Source: Sanguibacter keddieii
GTDB lineage: Bacteria > Actinomycetota > Actinomycetes > Actinomycetales > Actinomycetaceae
Assembly: GCF_001064145.1 (NCBI RefSeq)
Contig: NZ_JVOJ01000050.1
Span: 1 to 64,000 of the forward strand
Length of the DNA stretch: 64,000 nt
Direction of reading: 5' to 3'
In this document: positions 1 to 13,226 of the stretch, one piece after another
Layout: every line of letters begins with the position of its first letter
Numbering within the stretch: the first letter of the stretch is position 1
Notes under the pieces: generated by a model
Database searches by the model: none
What the model was told of the DNA's origin: nothing
What the model saw: only the letters and a program-made list of their open reading frames with translations
Made by a program: the position numbers and the translations under genes

Positions 1-140
1 GTGTGGGTGTTGTTTGTGAACTCGATAGTGTGTTTGTTTGTTTTTTATGCCTGTTTTTTGTTTTTGAGTGTTTTTGGTTGGGATTGCTGGCCGGACTGTT
101 TTGTTTGGTTGGTTTTTCTGGGCTTTAACGTTTGTGTTTT
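1..140 (+). other. rRNA operon leader (partial)
   Basis: T/G-rich leader directly upstream of the 16S gene. It contains GAACTCGATAGTGTGTTTG near 18-36, which resembles a leader element common in actinobacterial rRNA operons, and it encodes nothing. CTGGGCT at 118-124 is complementary to AGCCCAG just after the 16S gene (1687-1693), a possible but short (7 bp) processing stem. The promoter probably lies outside the window. Confidence 0.5.
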
Positions 141-5134
<4,994 letters not shown>

Positions 5135-5182
5135 ACCCACACAACACGTGCGGGTGAACAACAAGACAGGCAACAAAACAGC

Positions 5183-5218
5183 CGCAACCACTATACAAAC
5201 CACGATCAACCCACACCC
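5183..5218 (+). repeat. Right arm of 23S processing stem
   Basis: CGCAACCACTATACAAA at 5183-5199 is the exact reverse complement of 1956-1972, and CAACCCACACCC at 5207-5218 pairs with 1923-1934. The arm sits in the 23S-5S spacer, so cleavage here would release both pre-23S and pre-5S. Confidence 0.8.
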
Positions 5219-5251
5219 CCCAAAAAAGGGGGAGACGTGTTGAACACCAGT

Positions 5252-5371
5252 CTTGTGGTGGTCATAGCACCGGGGAAACGCCCAGCACCCATTCCGAACC
5301 TGGAAGCTAAGCCCGGCAGCGCCAATGGTACTGCAACCGCCAGGTTGTGGGAGAGTAGGACACCGCCACAA
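5252..5371 (+). rRNA. rrf: 5S ribosomal RNA
   Basis: About 120 nt with the conserved core CCCATTCCGAACCTGGAAGC and GGTACTGCAACC, and terminal helix strands near 5253 (TTGTGGTGGTC) and 5362 (ACCGCCACAA). It is the third gene of the operon and is followed 10 nt later by the terminator. Exact ends are approximate. Confidence 0.95.
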
Positions 5372-5380
5372 CACACTTAT

Positions 5381-5422
5381 AGAAGCGGCCAGAGACCTTT
5401 CGTCTCTGGCCGCTTCTTCTTG
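5381..5422 (+). terminator. rRNA operon terminator
   Basis: Perfect 16-bp inverted repeat (5381-5396 with 5402-5417) followed by a short T-rich tract. It lies immediately after the 5S gene. Confidence 0.9.
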
Positions 5423-5602
5423 TTTGGCGTTATGTTGAAGAAGCAGGTGTGCGCTCTTTGAACCGTGCCGGCACGAGGCATGCGGTATCGATGACGAGCA
5501 GTTGTTCGCAATCCGACTGAGCCTGTGTCCAGCAGATGAAACACCACACGTCACGGACCAACGTCGCCCACGTTCGGTTCTTTTGCATGCGATGCTATAT
5601 CC

Positions 5603-6967
5603 ATGGTCACTTCTGCACATCAGCACGGACCTCACCACCACGGTGGTAAGGATGAGGTTCTCGCCCAACGTATGGCGGCGCATGACCGCCTCGCCCATCA
5701 ATCTCAGGTAGTACTCCGGCTCGGCCAAATGCTTCTGTCGTTTGGCGCGAGCGCATATCGCGTCAAGAAGTCGATGGCTGACCTAGCACGCGCAGTCGGT
5801 ATTTCCGAGCATCGAGCGCAGGTCACGTACACAGAGATTATCGCGACTGCGTACGCGAACGGTACATTCCGCACGGAGCTCGCTGAGCAGCGTCTCATGG
5901 GCGTGAACGCTGATAAGATCGACCGTATCAACAACTACGTGGCTTCTTTGAATGGTAAGTCCGTGCGAGTCGAAGACGTGTCGGACGAGCTCGACAAGAT
6001 CGCGAAGATTCCCGGTCTCTACGACTGGTTTTCCAACGCGCTTGCCTCCGGTCTCGCCTGTGCGGCATTCGCTTTCCTCAACGGCGGGGGATGGGTCGAG
6101 TGCTCCGCTGTCGCCGTTGCCTCGTTCTTCGGCCAGGCACTGCGTCGTCAGATGCTTGTGCGGCACATGAACCACTTCGGTGTGTGGATGGCTTGCGGTG
6201 CTCTTGCTGCGATGATCTACATTGTGCTGGTCGCACCGGCTCAGCACTTCCTCGGCATCGAGTCGACGCATCAGGCCGGCTTCATTTCTGCGCTACTTTT
6301 CCTGGTGCCAGGCTTCCCGCTGGTGACTGGCCTGATCGATTTGGTGCGTCAAGACTTCCAAGGTGGTGTCGGGCGCCTCGTGTATGTGGCGATGCTTGTC
6401 GCGTCGGCGGGTGTGGCCGTGTGGGCGATTTCCGCTATCTTCGGCTGGTCTGTGACCCCCGAGTACGGCGTGTCGCTCGTTCCATGGTGCCACTACATCC
6501 TGCGCTTTCTGACGAGCTTCGTTGCGGCATACGGGTTTGCGATGCTTTTCAATTCACCGCAACGTGTGTGTGCGACGGCTGCACTCATCGGCGCCGTTAT
6601 CAACACCGCTCGTATCGCCCTGCACCTGGAACTCGGCGTTCCTGCTCCGGCTTGCGTCGGCCTCGCCGCGCTCGCAGCTGGCCTTCTCGCCGTCTTCGTG
6701 GCCCGCAGGACACGTTTCTCGCGCGTGACCCTGTCCGTGCCTGCTGTCGTCATCATGATTCCCGGTGTGCCGTTGTACCGTGCGCTCACCTACCTGAACA
6801 ACCAGCAGATCGACGAGGCGCTCGGTGCGCTCTTTACGGTCATGTTCACGATCGTGGCTATCGGTATGGGGCTGGCGCTTTCCCGTATGCTGACGGACAA
6901 GAACTGGCTCGTCGAAAAGCAAGATCGAGTCCCGAACCTGTGGGAGTACGAGGAGGAGAACGCGTGA
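5603..6967 (+). CDS. thrE: Threonine/serine exporter, ThrE family
   Basis: This 454-aa integral membrane protein is of the ThrE type. It has a short His-rich N-terminus, then the conserved cytoplasmic start of the family with the motif GQMLLSFGASAYRVK and a TYTEIIATA-like segment. About ten hydrophobic segments follow, with MIPGVPLYRAL in the second half. Its length matches single-chain actinobacterial ThrE (N- and C-terminal halves fused; in other phyla they are separate proteins). Family members export threonine and serine by proton exchange. There is no clear Shine-Dalgarno; GATGCT ends 6 nt before the ATG, so the mRNA may be leaderless. The stop codon overlaps the next small gene. Substrate is inferred from the family. 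Confidence 0.85.
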   Translation: MVTSAHQHGPHHHGGKDEVLAQRMAAHDRLAHQSQVVLRLGQMLLSFGASAYRVKKSMADLARAVGISEHRAQVTYTEIIATAYANGTFRTELAEQRLMGVNADKIDRINNYVASLNGKSVRVEDVSDELDKIAKIPGLYDWFSNALASGLACAAFAFLNGGGWVECSAVAVASFFGQALRRQMLVRHMNHFGVWMACGALAAMIYIVLVAPAQHFLGIESTHQAGFISALLFLVPGFPLVTGLIDLVRQDFQGGVGRLVYVAMLVASAGVAVWAISAIFGWSVTPEYGVSLVPWCHYILRFLTSFVAAYGFAMLFNSPQRVCATAALIGAVINTARIALHLELGVPAPACVGLAALAAGLLAVFVARRTRFSRVTLSVPAVVIMIPGVPLYRALTYLNNQQIDEALGALFTVMFTIVAIGMGLALSRMLTDKNWLVEKQDRVPNLWEYEEENA

Positions 6968-7119
6968 AGGTCGAGATCGACGCAAGTCTGAAGCCACCGT
7001 CGTTCGAGGTCGAGTACGAGATCGACCGCGACGAAATCCGCGCGGTCGGACGCAACATCGCGATCGTGTGCGTCGCGGCGGTGACCGCTCGAGTGCTCGT
7101 CTCGCTGATTTCACGCTGA
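6964..7119 (+). CDS. Small membrane protein coupled to ThrE
   Basis: A GTG-started 51-codon frame whose start overlaps the thrE stop in a GTGA arrangement, the usual signature of translational coupling. The first ~30 residues are charged (many Glu/Asp), followed by one predicted transmembrane segment (NIAIVCVAAVTARVLVSLI) and a C-terminal Arg. This gives a single-span protein with a charged N-terminal part. It matches no family I recognise. A terminator follows 14 nt after the stop, so it is the last gene of the exporter operon. It could be an accessory subunit or small regulator of the exporter; that is inference only. Confidence 0.6.
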   Translation: MKVEIDASLKPPSFEVEYEIDRDEIRAVGRNIAIVCVAAVTARVLVSLISR

Positions 7120-7133
7120 CGCTCATTCATCGA

Positions 7134-7170
7134 CGAGGCCGTGGCCGGGAAACCGGTCGCGGCCTCGTTT
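7134..7170 (+). terminator. thrE operon terminator
   Basis: A 15-bp stem (7134-7148 with 7153-7167, including G-U pairs, loop GAAA) followed by TTT. It lies just beyond the coupled small gene. Confidence 0.75.
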
Positions 7171-7569
7171 GTGCGTAGGCCGAGTTGGCAGGCATGCAGG
7201 GCCACGACAACGTACTGAGCAAGCGTCGCCCTTGTGGAGGGCGCCGCAGGGCCTGCGGGGCCTGGCCGGGCTTCGAGGCGACGCGCCGAGCGCAGCTCGC
7301 GGCGTGGGCGACGAGCGGGCGGGCAGGCCATGCGGTGCCCGGAGCAAAGGCGACGCCGCGAGGATTGATCAGGTGAGTGCGTCGCAGCAAGCTCTCGTTC
7401 CTGGCTACCAACCGCGCACCGCCCACGGGCACCGCAGGCCGCGCGCCCTTGAGAGCTTCGCGGTTGCCGTGATGTTTTGAGGGGACGACAAGGAGGCATA
7501 CGAATGGAGCCGACCCGTGCGGGCCGGCCCCATTGTTGCGCGGGATCGAACCCGCGGGAGAATCTACAG
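7171..7569. other. 400-bp GC-rich stretch with no supported gene
   Basis: The segment between the thrE terminator and the convergent transporter gene. Several frames are open on both strands because of high GC, but none has both a plausible start and recognisable protein character; they are rich in Arg, Pro and Ala in frames that do not look coding. GC-rich inverted segments occur (for example around CGCCGAGC/GCTCGCGGCG near 7287-7307). It could be a decayed gene or a structured RNA; RNase P RNA, tmRNA and SRP RNA hallmarks were not seen. Confidence 0.5.
7539..7556 (-). other. tRNA T-arm-like hairpin after transporter gene
   Basis: On the minus strand CGCGGGTTCGATCCCGCG forms a 6-bp stem with a TTCGAT loop, identical in form to a tRNA T-arm. 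It starts 14 nt beyond the transporter stop codon. No acceptor, D or anticodon arms can be built around it, so it is not a tRNA gene. It may act as a terminator hairpin, though no T-tract follows, or be a tRNA remnant. Confidence 0.5.
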
Positions 7570-9162
7570 CTACATGCCGCCCAAGATCTGTGCGACGACG
7601 ATCTTTCCGACCATCGCAACCGGGTAGACCAACGCGTAGCCGAGTGCCACGCGAGGATCGGCGTTGGTGCGGCCGTTCGCGAAGGCGAGAACGGCGGGCT
7701 GCGTCTGAGCGCCACCGAGCAGACCGGCGAGCTTCGTGCCGCCCATCTTGAAGACCCACCGCATCGTGCAGTACAGGCCGATCGCCATAATTGACGTCAT
7801 GACGAAGCCCAGGGCGAAGATGCGGATCCAGTCGCCCGAGGTGAAGGCCTCGAGGATCTGACCGCCTGCCTTGGCACCAGCCTGTGCGAGGAAGATCAGC
7901 AGGCCGAGCTCGGCCATGACCTGGCAGGTTGTGAAGGGGAGCGCAGTCGCGATGGGGCCGATGCGGCCGATGCGGCCGAAGATCAGGCCGACGATGAGCG
8001 TGCCGGCGGCGGAACCGATGGAGAAGTACTCACCGGAGGGAGTCAGGATCGGCAGCTCGCCGATTGCGATGCCCAGTGCCATGCCGATGCCCAGGGCGAT
8101 GGGGTTCAGGTCTGTGAGGCCTCGGGACGAGTCACCGAAGAACTTCGTGATCTCAGCCATCTTGGACGTGGGGGCAACGACACGCACGCGGTCGCCCTCC
8201 TGGAGCACCAGGCCCGGCTCGGCGACCATGTCGACGTCACCGCGGCGCACGCGCGAAATCGTCGCGGAGAAATCCTTGGCGAGGCCGAGCGAGGCGACCG
8301 TGCGGCCGGCGACCTTCGGATTGGAGATCGTCACGCGGCGGAAGTCCAGGTAGGAGCGGTCCTGCATGAGGGAATGCGAGGACGCGTGGCCCAGCTCGGT
8401 GGCGGCGCGAGCGACAAGCTCGCGGGGGCCGACAACCGTCACGAGGTCACCGGGATCCAGGGTGTCGGACATCTGGGGACGGGTGATCGGGCCGGTCTCG
8501 CCGCGGCGCAGACGGGAGAAGGAGACCTTCTCACCGAGCTTTTCGTAGATGTCGCCGACGAAGGGGTGATCGTCGCGCTCGACGCGAATCGTGCGGTTCG
8601 ATAGGGGAGAGGGTGCGTCCTTGTCATTACGGCCGTAGTGCAGTGCAGCCATCGAAGCTGCCAGCATGCCGATGACGCCAAAAAGGTAGGCGATCGAGTA
8701 ACCGACCGTCGCGCGGGCTGCGTCGCCGGATGCCTCGCCGGCGGCGGCCAGAGCGGGCGTGTTCGTGACCGAACCCGCAAAGGTACCGGCGATGAGCGGA
8801 ACGTCCATGCCCATGGCCTTACCGAGGTAGAGGCCGACGGTGGCAGCGATGCCGTAGAGGGCAACCATCGTCAAGATCGGGCCGACGGCGGTCTTCAGGT
8901 TGTGGAAGAATGACGCGCCCGAGTTGATGCCGATCGCGAAGGTGAACAGCGTCAGGCCGAGGGTGCCCAACTGGGGGGTAACGCGCAGCTCGATACCGTA
9001 GGACTGCGCCCATGCAGCCAACGCGATGGCAAAGAAAAGAACGGCGGCGGCGCCGAGGCCAATACCCTTGATTTTCACATGGCCGAACGCCATGCCTATA
9101 CCGATGAGAATGAAGAGGAACAGAACCGGCTGTTCGCTCAGAATCTCGAACACCTGATGCAC
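7570..9162 (-). CDS. AspT/YidE-YbjL family putative transporter
   Basis: 530 aa. The layout is typical of aspartate:alanine exchanger-like proteins: about five N-terminal membrane spans with FTFAIGINSGASFF and AGTFAGSVTNTPALAAA, a central soluble region with two RCK-C (TrkA-C-like) domains, and a second half of about five spans with VGLIFGRIG and TQPAVLAFANGRTNADPRVALGYA. The last segment mirrors the TNTPAL motif of the first half. Substrates of most members are unknown; exchange of an amino or carboxylic acid is likely. I chose the GTG at 9162 because GGAG lies 8 nt upstream; the longer TTG frame from 9207 lacks such a site. It is convergent with the thrE operon. Confidence 0.85.
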   Translation of the reverse strand: MHQVFEILSEQPVLFLFILIGIGMAFGHVKIKGIGLGAAAVLFFAIALAAWAQSYGIELRVTPQLGTLGLTLFTFAIGINSGASFFHNLKTAVGPILTMVALYGIAATVGLYLGKAMGMDVPLIAGTFAGSVTNTPALAAAGEASGDAARATVGYSIAYLFGVIGMLAASMAALHYGRNDKDAPSPLSNRTIRVERDDHPFVGDIYEKLGEKVSFSRLRRGETGPITRPQMSDTLDPGDLVTVVGPRELVARAATELGHASSHSLMQDRSYLDFRRVTISNPKVAGRTVASLGLAKDFSATISRVRRGDVDMVAEPGLVLQEGDRVRVVAPTSKMAEITKFFGDSSRGLTDLNPIALGIGMALGIAIGELPILTPSGEYFSIGSAAGTLIVGLIFGRIGRIGPIATALPFTTCQVMAELGLLIFLAQAGAKAGGQILEAFTSGDWIRIFALGFVMTSIMAIGLYCTMRWVFKMGGTKLAGLLGGAQTQPAVLAFANGRTNADPRVALGYALVYPVAMVGKIVVAQILGGM

Positions 9163-9326
9163 GATGAAATCTCCGTGTTGTGGATTGTGATATGAGGTAT
9201 GAGTCAATTAAACCAGTAATACGTGCTGTGTATCTCAGTCCATCGTCCTAGATAGCGCTCAGAGCCCGAAGGTCCGCACAATGAGATGAAGAAGATCGCA
9301 GCGCCCAGGCGAGATACGGTAAAGGC

Positions 9327-9398
9327 ATGCTTGACGCTCACGGAATTGGAATCCTCGCCCTGGTCATCGTACCCGGGCGTGCGATGCCTGCCGTGTAA
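9327..9398 (+). CDS. ilv operon leader peptide
   Basis: A 23-codon frame (ATG to TAA) upstream of ilvB. Its middle reads IGILALVIV, seven branched-chain residues in nine. The stop lies about 27 nt before a terminator hairpin with a T-tract. Stalling of a ribosome in this run when Ile, Leu or Val is scarce would favour read-through into ilvBNC. The Shine-Dalgarno is weak (AAAGG one base before the ATG), so initiation may be inefficient or leaderless. It is too short for ordinary gene calling. Confidence 0.75.
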   Translation: MLDAHGIGILALVIVPGRAMPAV

Positions 9399-9464
9399 CG
9401 TGAGGATGGATCGCACGCCGAATTCCCCGCATCCGCGCGACTGCCGGATCTGACGGGGTTTTTT
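9377..9464 (+). promoter_or_regulatory. ilvBNC transcription attenuator
   Basis: GCGTGCGAT (9377-9385, inside the leader-peptide end) pairs perfectly with ATCGCACGC (9410-9418), a possible pause hairpin. The terminator is the CCCCG/CGGGG plus ATCCG/CGGAT stem at 9425-9458 followed by TTTTTT. GGATG (9404-9408) can instead pair with CATCC (9430-9434), disrupting the terminator. This is the standard mutually exclusive arrangement of amino acid biosynthetic attenuators; the precise folding is my hand pairing. Confidence 0.75.
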
Positions 9465-9496
9465 CTTTGAGACGGTCCCAACGATTGAGAGGACGA

Positions 9497-11263
9497 ATGG
9501 TGAGCGACACCGCCAACACCACCCGCATGACCGGAGCCGAGGCAATTGTGGCCAGCCTCGAGGCCCTGGGCGTCACCGACGTGTTCGGTATGCCCGGCGG
9601 CGCAATTCTCCCGACCTACGACCCGCTGATGGCGTCGACATCCATCCGCCACATTCTCGTCCGTCACGAGCAGGGCGCGGGCCACGCCGCCGAAGGCTAC
9701 GCCCTGGCCACCGGTAAGGTCGGCTGCGCGATCGTGACGTCTGGCCCCGGAGCCACCAACGTGCTCACCGCCCTGGGCGACGCCTGCATGGACTCCGTGC
9801 CGATCGTCGTCATCTCCGGCCAGGTCGGCGCCTCCCTGATCGGCACCGATGCCTTCCAGGAAGCCGACGTCGTGGGTGCATCGATGCCCATCACGAAGCA
9901 CTCCTTCCTGGTGACGGATCCGCAGGACATCCCCGCGCGCCTCGCCGAGGCCTTCCACCTCGCGGGCACCGGCCGCCCCGGCCCGGTCCTCGTGGACATC
10001 ACCAAGTCCGCCCAGGTCTCGGAGATGGACTTCTCCTGGCCCCCGACCCTGGACCTGCCCGGCTACAAGGTGGCCGACCGCCCGAACATGAAGCAGGTGC
10101 GCGCGGCTGCCCGTGCGATCGCCGACGCCCAGGCCCCCGTGCTCTACGTCGGTGGCGGCGTGATCCGCGGCGGCGCGACCGAGGCCCTGTCCGCCCTGGT
10201 CGAGGCCACCAACGCCCCCGTGGTCACCACCCTGACGGCGCGCGGTGCCTTCCCCGACTCCGATCGCCACAACCTGGGCATGCCCGGTATGCACGGCACC
10301 GTTGCCGCCGTCGGTGCCCTGCAGCGCGCGGACCTGATCGTCGCCCTCGGAGCCCGCTTCGATGACCGCGTGACCGGCCGCCTCGACTCCTTCGCGCCCC
10401 GCGCCACCGTCGTGCACATCGACATCGACGCCGCGGAGATCTCGAAGAATCGCCACGCCGACATCCCGATCGTCGCCGACCTGGCGACCGCCCTGCCGAT
10501 CCTCACCGCGGAAATCGCCCTGGCCTCGTCGGAAAACAAGGCGGACATCTCCGGATGGTGGCGCTACCTCGACCGTCTGCGTACCAAGTACCCGATCGGA
10601 TGGGCTGAGCCCGAAGACGGCATGATGGCACCCCAGGAAGTCCTCAAGAAGCTCTCCGACAAGGTCGGCCCCGAGGCCATCTACGTGACGGGCGTGGGCC
10701 AGCACCAGATGTGGGCCGCCCAGTTCATCACGCTGGACAACCCTCGCAGCTTCATTTCTTCTTCCGGCTCCGGCACCATGGGCTACTGCATCCCCGCAGC
10801 CATGGGTGCCCAGGTCGCGGCTCCCGACAAGGTCGTGTGGGCGATCGACGGCGACGGCTCCTTCCAGATGACCAACCAGGAACTGGCCACCTGCACGATC
10901 AACAGCATCCCGATCAAGGTCGCCCTCATCAACAACTCGGTGCTGGGTATGGTCCGCCAGTGGCAGTCCCTGTTCTTCGGCAAGCGCTACTCGAACACGA
11001 CGCTCAACCCCGTCGAGGGCGAGCAGATCCCCAACTTCGAGATGCTCGCGCAGGCCTACGGCATGGCCGCGCGCACCGTTCGCTCCATCGACGAGGTCGA
11101 CGAAGCCATCGAATGGGCCATGTCGATCAACGATCGCCCCGTTCTCATTGACTTCCGCGTCTCCAAGGACTCGATGGTCTGGCCGATGGTCGCCGCGGGC
11201 GTGTCCAACGATGAGATTCGTTACGCCAAGGGCATGGCACCTGACTGGGAGGTGGAAGACTGA
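9497..11263 (+). CDS. ilvB: Acetolactate synthase large subunit
   Basis: 588 aa from the ATG at 9497 (GAGAGG just upstream; a GTG 3 nt later is also possible). This is the ThDP enzyme that condenses two pyruvates to acetolactate, or pyruvate with 2-oxobutyrate, the first committed step of Val/Leu/Ile synthesis. It shows [13 protein letters not shown], the catalytic glutamate in [14 protein letters not shown] (about E58), and the ThDP/Mg motif [15 protein letters not shown] near residue 448. Length and motifs match AHAS large subunits. It is first in ilvBNC, controlled by the upstream attenuator, and its TGA overlaps the ilvN ATG by one base. Confidence 0.97.
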   Translation: MVSDTANTTRMTGAEAIVASLEALGVTDVFGMPGGAILPTYDPLMASTSIRHILVRHEQGAGHAAEGYALATGKVGCAIVTSGPGATNVLTALGDACMDSVPIVVISGQVGASLIGTDAFQEADVVGASMPITKHSFLVTDPQDIPARLAEAFHLAGTGRPGPVLVDITKSAQVSEMDFSWPPTLDLPGYKVADRPNMKQVRAAARAIADAQAPVLYVGGGVIRGGATEALSALVEATNAPVVTTLTARGAFPDSDRHNLGMPGMHGTVAAVGALQRADLIVALGARFDDRVTGRLDSFAPRATVVHIDIDAAEISKNRHADIPIVADLATALPILTAEIALASSENKADISGWWRYLDRLRTKYPIGWAEPEDGMMAPQEVLKKLSDKVGPEAIYVTGVGQHQMWAAQFITLDNPRSFISSSGSGTMGYCIPAAMGAQVAAPDKVVWAIDGDGSFQMTNQELATCTINSIPIKVALINNSVLGMVRQWQSLFFGKRYSNTTLNPVEGEQIPNFEMLAQAYGMAARTVRSIDEVDEAIEWAMSINDRPVLIDFRVSKDSMVWPMVAAGVSNDEIRYAKGMAPDWEVED

Positions 11264-11775
11264 TGACGAATCGTCACACTCTGGCCGTGTTGGTCGAAAA
11301 CAAGCCCGGCGTGCTCACTCGCGTCGCCGCGCTTTTCGCCCGCCGCGCATTTAATATCAAGTCGCTGACCGTGGGAGAGACGGAACATCCCGAAATCTCT
11401 CGCATGACCATCATCGTGGACGCCGACTCCGCGCCCATCGAGCAGGTGGTCAAGCAGCTCAACAAGCTCATCAACGTCCTCAAGGTCGTCGAGCTTGAAC
11501 CCGAAGACTCCGTCGAACGGCGTCTGCTCATGATGAAGGTCCAGGCTGACGAGACCCGTCGCACCTCGGTCCTGCAGATCGTGGACCTGTTCCGCGCACA
11601 CGTCGTCGACGTACAACCCGAGTCGGTCGTCATCGAATCGATCGGCTCCCTACCCAAGCTGGAGGCGCTGCTGCGGGCCCTGGAGCCCTACGGTGTCACC
11701 GAACTCGTCCAGTCGGGTGCCGTGGCGATTGGCCGCGGGTCGCGCTCGATCACGGATCAACTGAAGGAGAAATGA
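11263..11775 (+). CDS. ilvN: Acetolactate synthase regulatory subunit
   Basis: 170 aa. An N-terminal ACT domain (about residues 5-78, [23 protein letters not shown]) is followed by the small-subunit C-terminal domain. It binds IlvB, stimulates it, and in the family confers valine feedback inhibition. The ATG overlaps the ilvB stop (TGATG), giving 1:1 translational coupling with the catalytic subunit. The ilvN stop overlaps the region of the ilvC start. Confidence 0.96.
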   Translation: MTNRHTLAVLVENKPGVLTRVAALFARRAFNIKSLTVGETEHPEISRMTIIVDADSAPIEQVVKQLNKLINVLKVVELEPEDSVERRLLMMKVQADETRRTSVLQIVDLFRAHVVDVQPESVVIESIGSLPKLEALLRALEPYGVTELVQSGAVAIGRGSRSITDQLKEK

Positions 11776-11777
11776 AA

Positions 11778-12803
11778 ATGGCAGAGATCATCTACGACGA
11801 CGGCGCAGACCTGTCGCTGATCCAGTCCAAGAAGGTTGCCATCATTGGTTACGGTTCGCAGGGTCACGCGCACGCGCTGAACCTGAAGGATTCCGGAGTT
11901 GACGTGGTCGTCGGCCTGCGCCCCGGTTCATCTTCCTGGGCCAAGGCTGAGGCCGCTGGCCTCGAGGTCAAGGACGTGGCCGAGGCCGTCGCCGAGGGTG
12001 ACGTCGTCTCCGTGCTGCTGCCCGACCAGGTTCAGCGCTACGTCTACGCCGAGCAGATCGCCCCCAACCTGAAGGAAGGTGCCGCCCTCCTCTTCGCGCA
12101 CGGCTTCAACATCCGCTACGGCTACATCGAGGTCCCCGCCGGCCACGACGTCATCATGGTCGCCCCCAAGGGCCCCGGCCACAAGGTCCGCGAGACCTAC
12201 GTGCAGGGCAAGGGCACCCCGGACGTCGTTGCCGTTGAGGTGGACGCTTCCGGCAAGGCTTGGGAGCTGGCCCTGTCCTACGCGAAGGGCATCGGCGGCA
12301 CCCGCGCCGGTGTCATCAAGACGACCTTCACGGAGGAGACCGAGACCGACCTGTTCGGCGAGCAGGCTGTCCTGTGCGGCGGCGTCTCCCACCTGATCCA
12401 GGCCGGTTTCGAGACCCTGGTCGAGGCTGGCTACCAGCCTGAGATCGCCTACTTCGAGGTCTGCCACGAGATGAAGCAGATCGTCGACCTCATCAACGAG
12501 GGTGGCATCACGAAGCAGCGCTGGTCCTGCTCCGACACCGCTGAGTACGGCGACTACGTCTCCGGCCCGCGCGTTATTGGTGAGTCCTCCAAGGAGGCCA
12601 TGAAGGCTGTTCTGGCCGACATTCAGGACGGCACCTTTGCCCGCAAGTTCATCGCCGATCAGGATAACGGTGCCCTCGAGTTCAAGGCGCTGCGCGCCGA
12701 GGAAGAGGCTCACCCGATCGAGAAGACCGGCCAGAAGCTGCGCAAGGCCTTCGGCTGGACCGACTCCGACGAGGACTACACCGAGGGCAGCGCCGCGCGC
12801 TGA
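11778..12803 (+). CDS. ilvC: Ketol-acid reductoisomerase (class I, NADP)
   Basis: 341 aa. Converts acetolactate to 2,3-dihydroxy-isovalerate using NADPH and Mg2+. The Rossmann motif is [17 protein letters not shown] near residue 22. The knotted C-terminal domain has acidic metal ligands in [13 protein letters not shown] and [15 protein letters not shown]. Short class I length. The ATG at 11778 is preferred because GGAG is 9 nt upstream; an in-frame ATG at 11772 overlaps the ilvN stop. Last gene of ilvBNC, followed by a terminator. Confidence 0.97.
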   Translation: MAEIIYDDGADLSLIQSKKVAIIGYGSQGHAHALNLKDSGVDVVVGLRPGSSSWAKAEAAGLEVKDVAEAVAEGDVVSVLLPDQVQRYVYAEQIAPNLKEGAALLFAHGFNIRYGYIEVPAGHDVIMVAPKGPGHKVRETYVQGKGTPDVVAVEVDASGKAWELALSYAKGIGGTRAGVIKTTFTEETETDLFGEQAVLCGGVSHLIQAGFETLVEAGYQPEIAYFEVCHEMKQIVDLINEGGITKQRWSCSDTAEYGDYVSGPRVIGESSKEAMKAVLADIQDGTFARKFIADQDNGALEFKALRAEEEAHPIEKTGQKLRKAFGWTDSDEDYTEGSAAR

Positions 12804-12830
12804 TCTCGAGCTCCTTTTCGGATAGCTTCA

Positions 12831-12875
12831 AGCCCCGGCCTCGTTCCCAATGCGGGACGAGGCTGGGGCTCTTTT
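12831..12875. terminator. ilvBNC terminator
   Basis: GC-rich inverted repeat (AGCCCCGGCCTCG with CGAGGCTGGGGCT) followed by CTTTT on the plus strand. It also lies 3' of the convergent small preprotein gene and could serve both. Confidence 0.85.
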
Positions 12876-12918
12876 GCGCTGATAGGCGCGGGTGGGCTCG
12901 GCAGCGTTTGCGCGAGAG

Positions 12919-13074
12919 TTAGTTCGATGGTGCTTCGTCGGAACCGTTCGTCCACGGAAGGGGTGCGGGGGAGAGGGCGTCCGCGTTGGAGACGGTGGAG
13001 ATCGGCGCAACGATCACGAGGGAAGCGACGGCGGCCGACGCGACGCGCGTCAGAGTTCGACGGGAGGGGCGCAC
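12919..13074 (-). CDS. Small secreted-peptide precursor
   Basis: A 51-codon frame with a GTG start at 13074. An AAGGA-type Shine-Dalgarno lies 6-7 nt upstream (CAAGGA, minus strand, 13081-13086). The product begins with basic residues (RPSRRTLTR), then a hydrophobic core (VASAAVASLVIVAPIS), then an A-x-A signal-peptidase site (NADA). Cleavage there would leave the mature peptide LSPAPLPWTNGSDEAPSN, only 18 residues. A plausible promoter, TTGCTC-N16-TAAACT (13139 to 13112), lies upstream. An in-frame ATG at 13110 overlaps that -10 and is less likely. I recognise no family. Alternatives are a 5' remnant of a truncated secreted protein, or chance. No processing or transport genes flank it. Confidence 0.5.
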   Translation of the reverse strand: MRPSRRTLTRVASAAVASLVIVAPISTVSNADALSPAPLPWTNGSDEAPSN

Positions 13075-13226
13075 TGTGATTCCTTGCTGTGAAAGATTGA
13101 TTGACAGCATCAGTTTATTAGTAACTACCTACTGAGCAACTCTTTGTGACGTCTTGCATTGACTGCTGGTGTTGCCTGTGTCTGCGTCAGGGATTCTTGT
13201 CATGGTCTCCTGGGTAGAATCGGGGT

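Noticed and set aside
7539-7615. Possible tRNA gene on the minus strand
   Set aside because: Only the T-arm can be formed; the 5' acceptor complement and anticodon arm are missing and the region codes for the transporter C-terminus.
7504-7794. Plus-strand ORF with a strong AAGGAGG before ATG 7504
   Set aside because: It runs antisense into the transporter gene and has no domain or plausible composition; a good Shine-Dalgarno alone is not enough.
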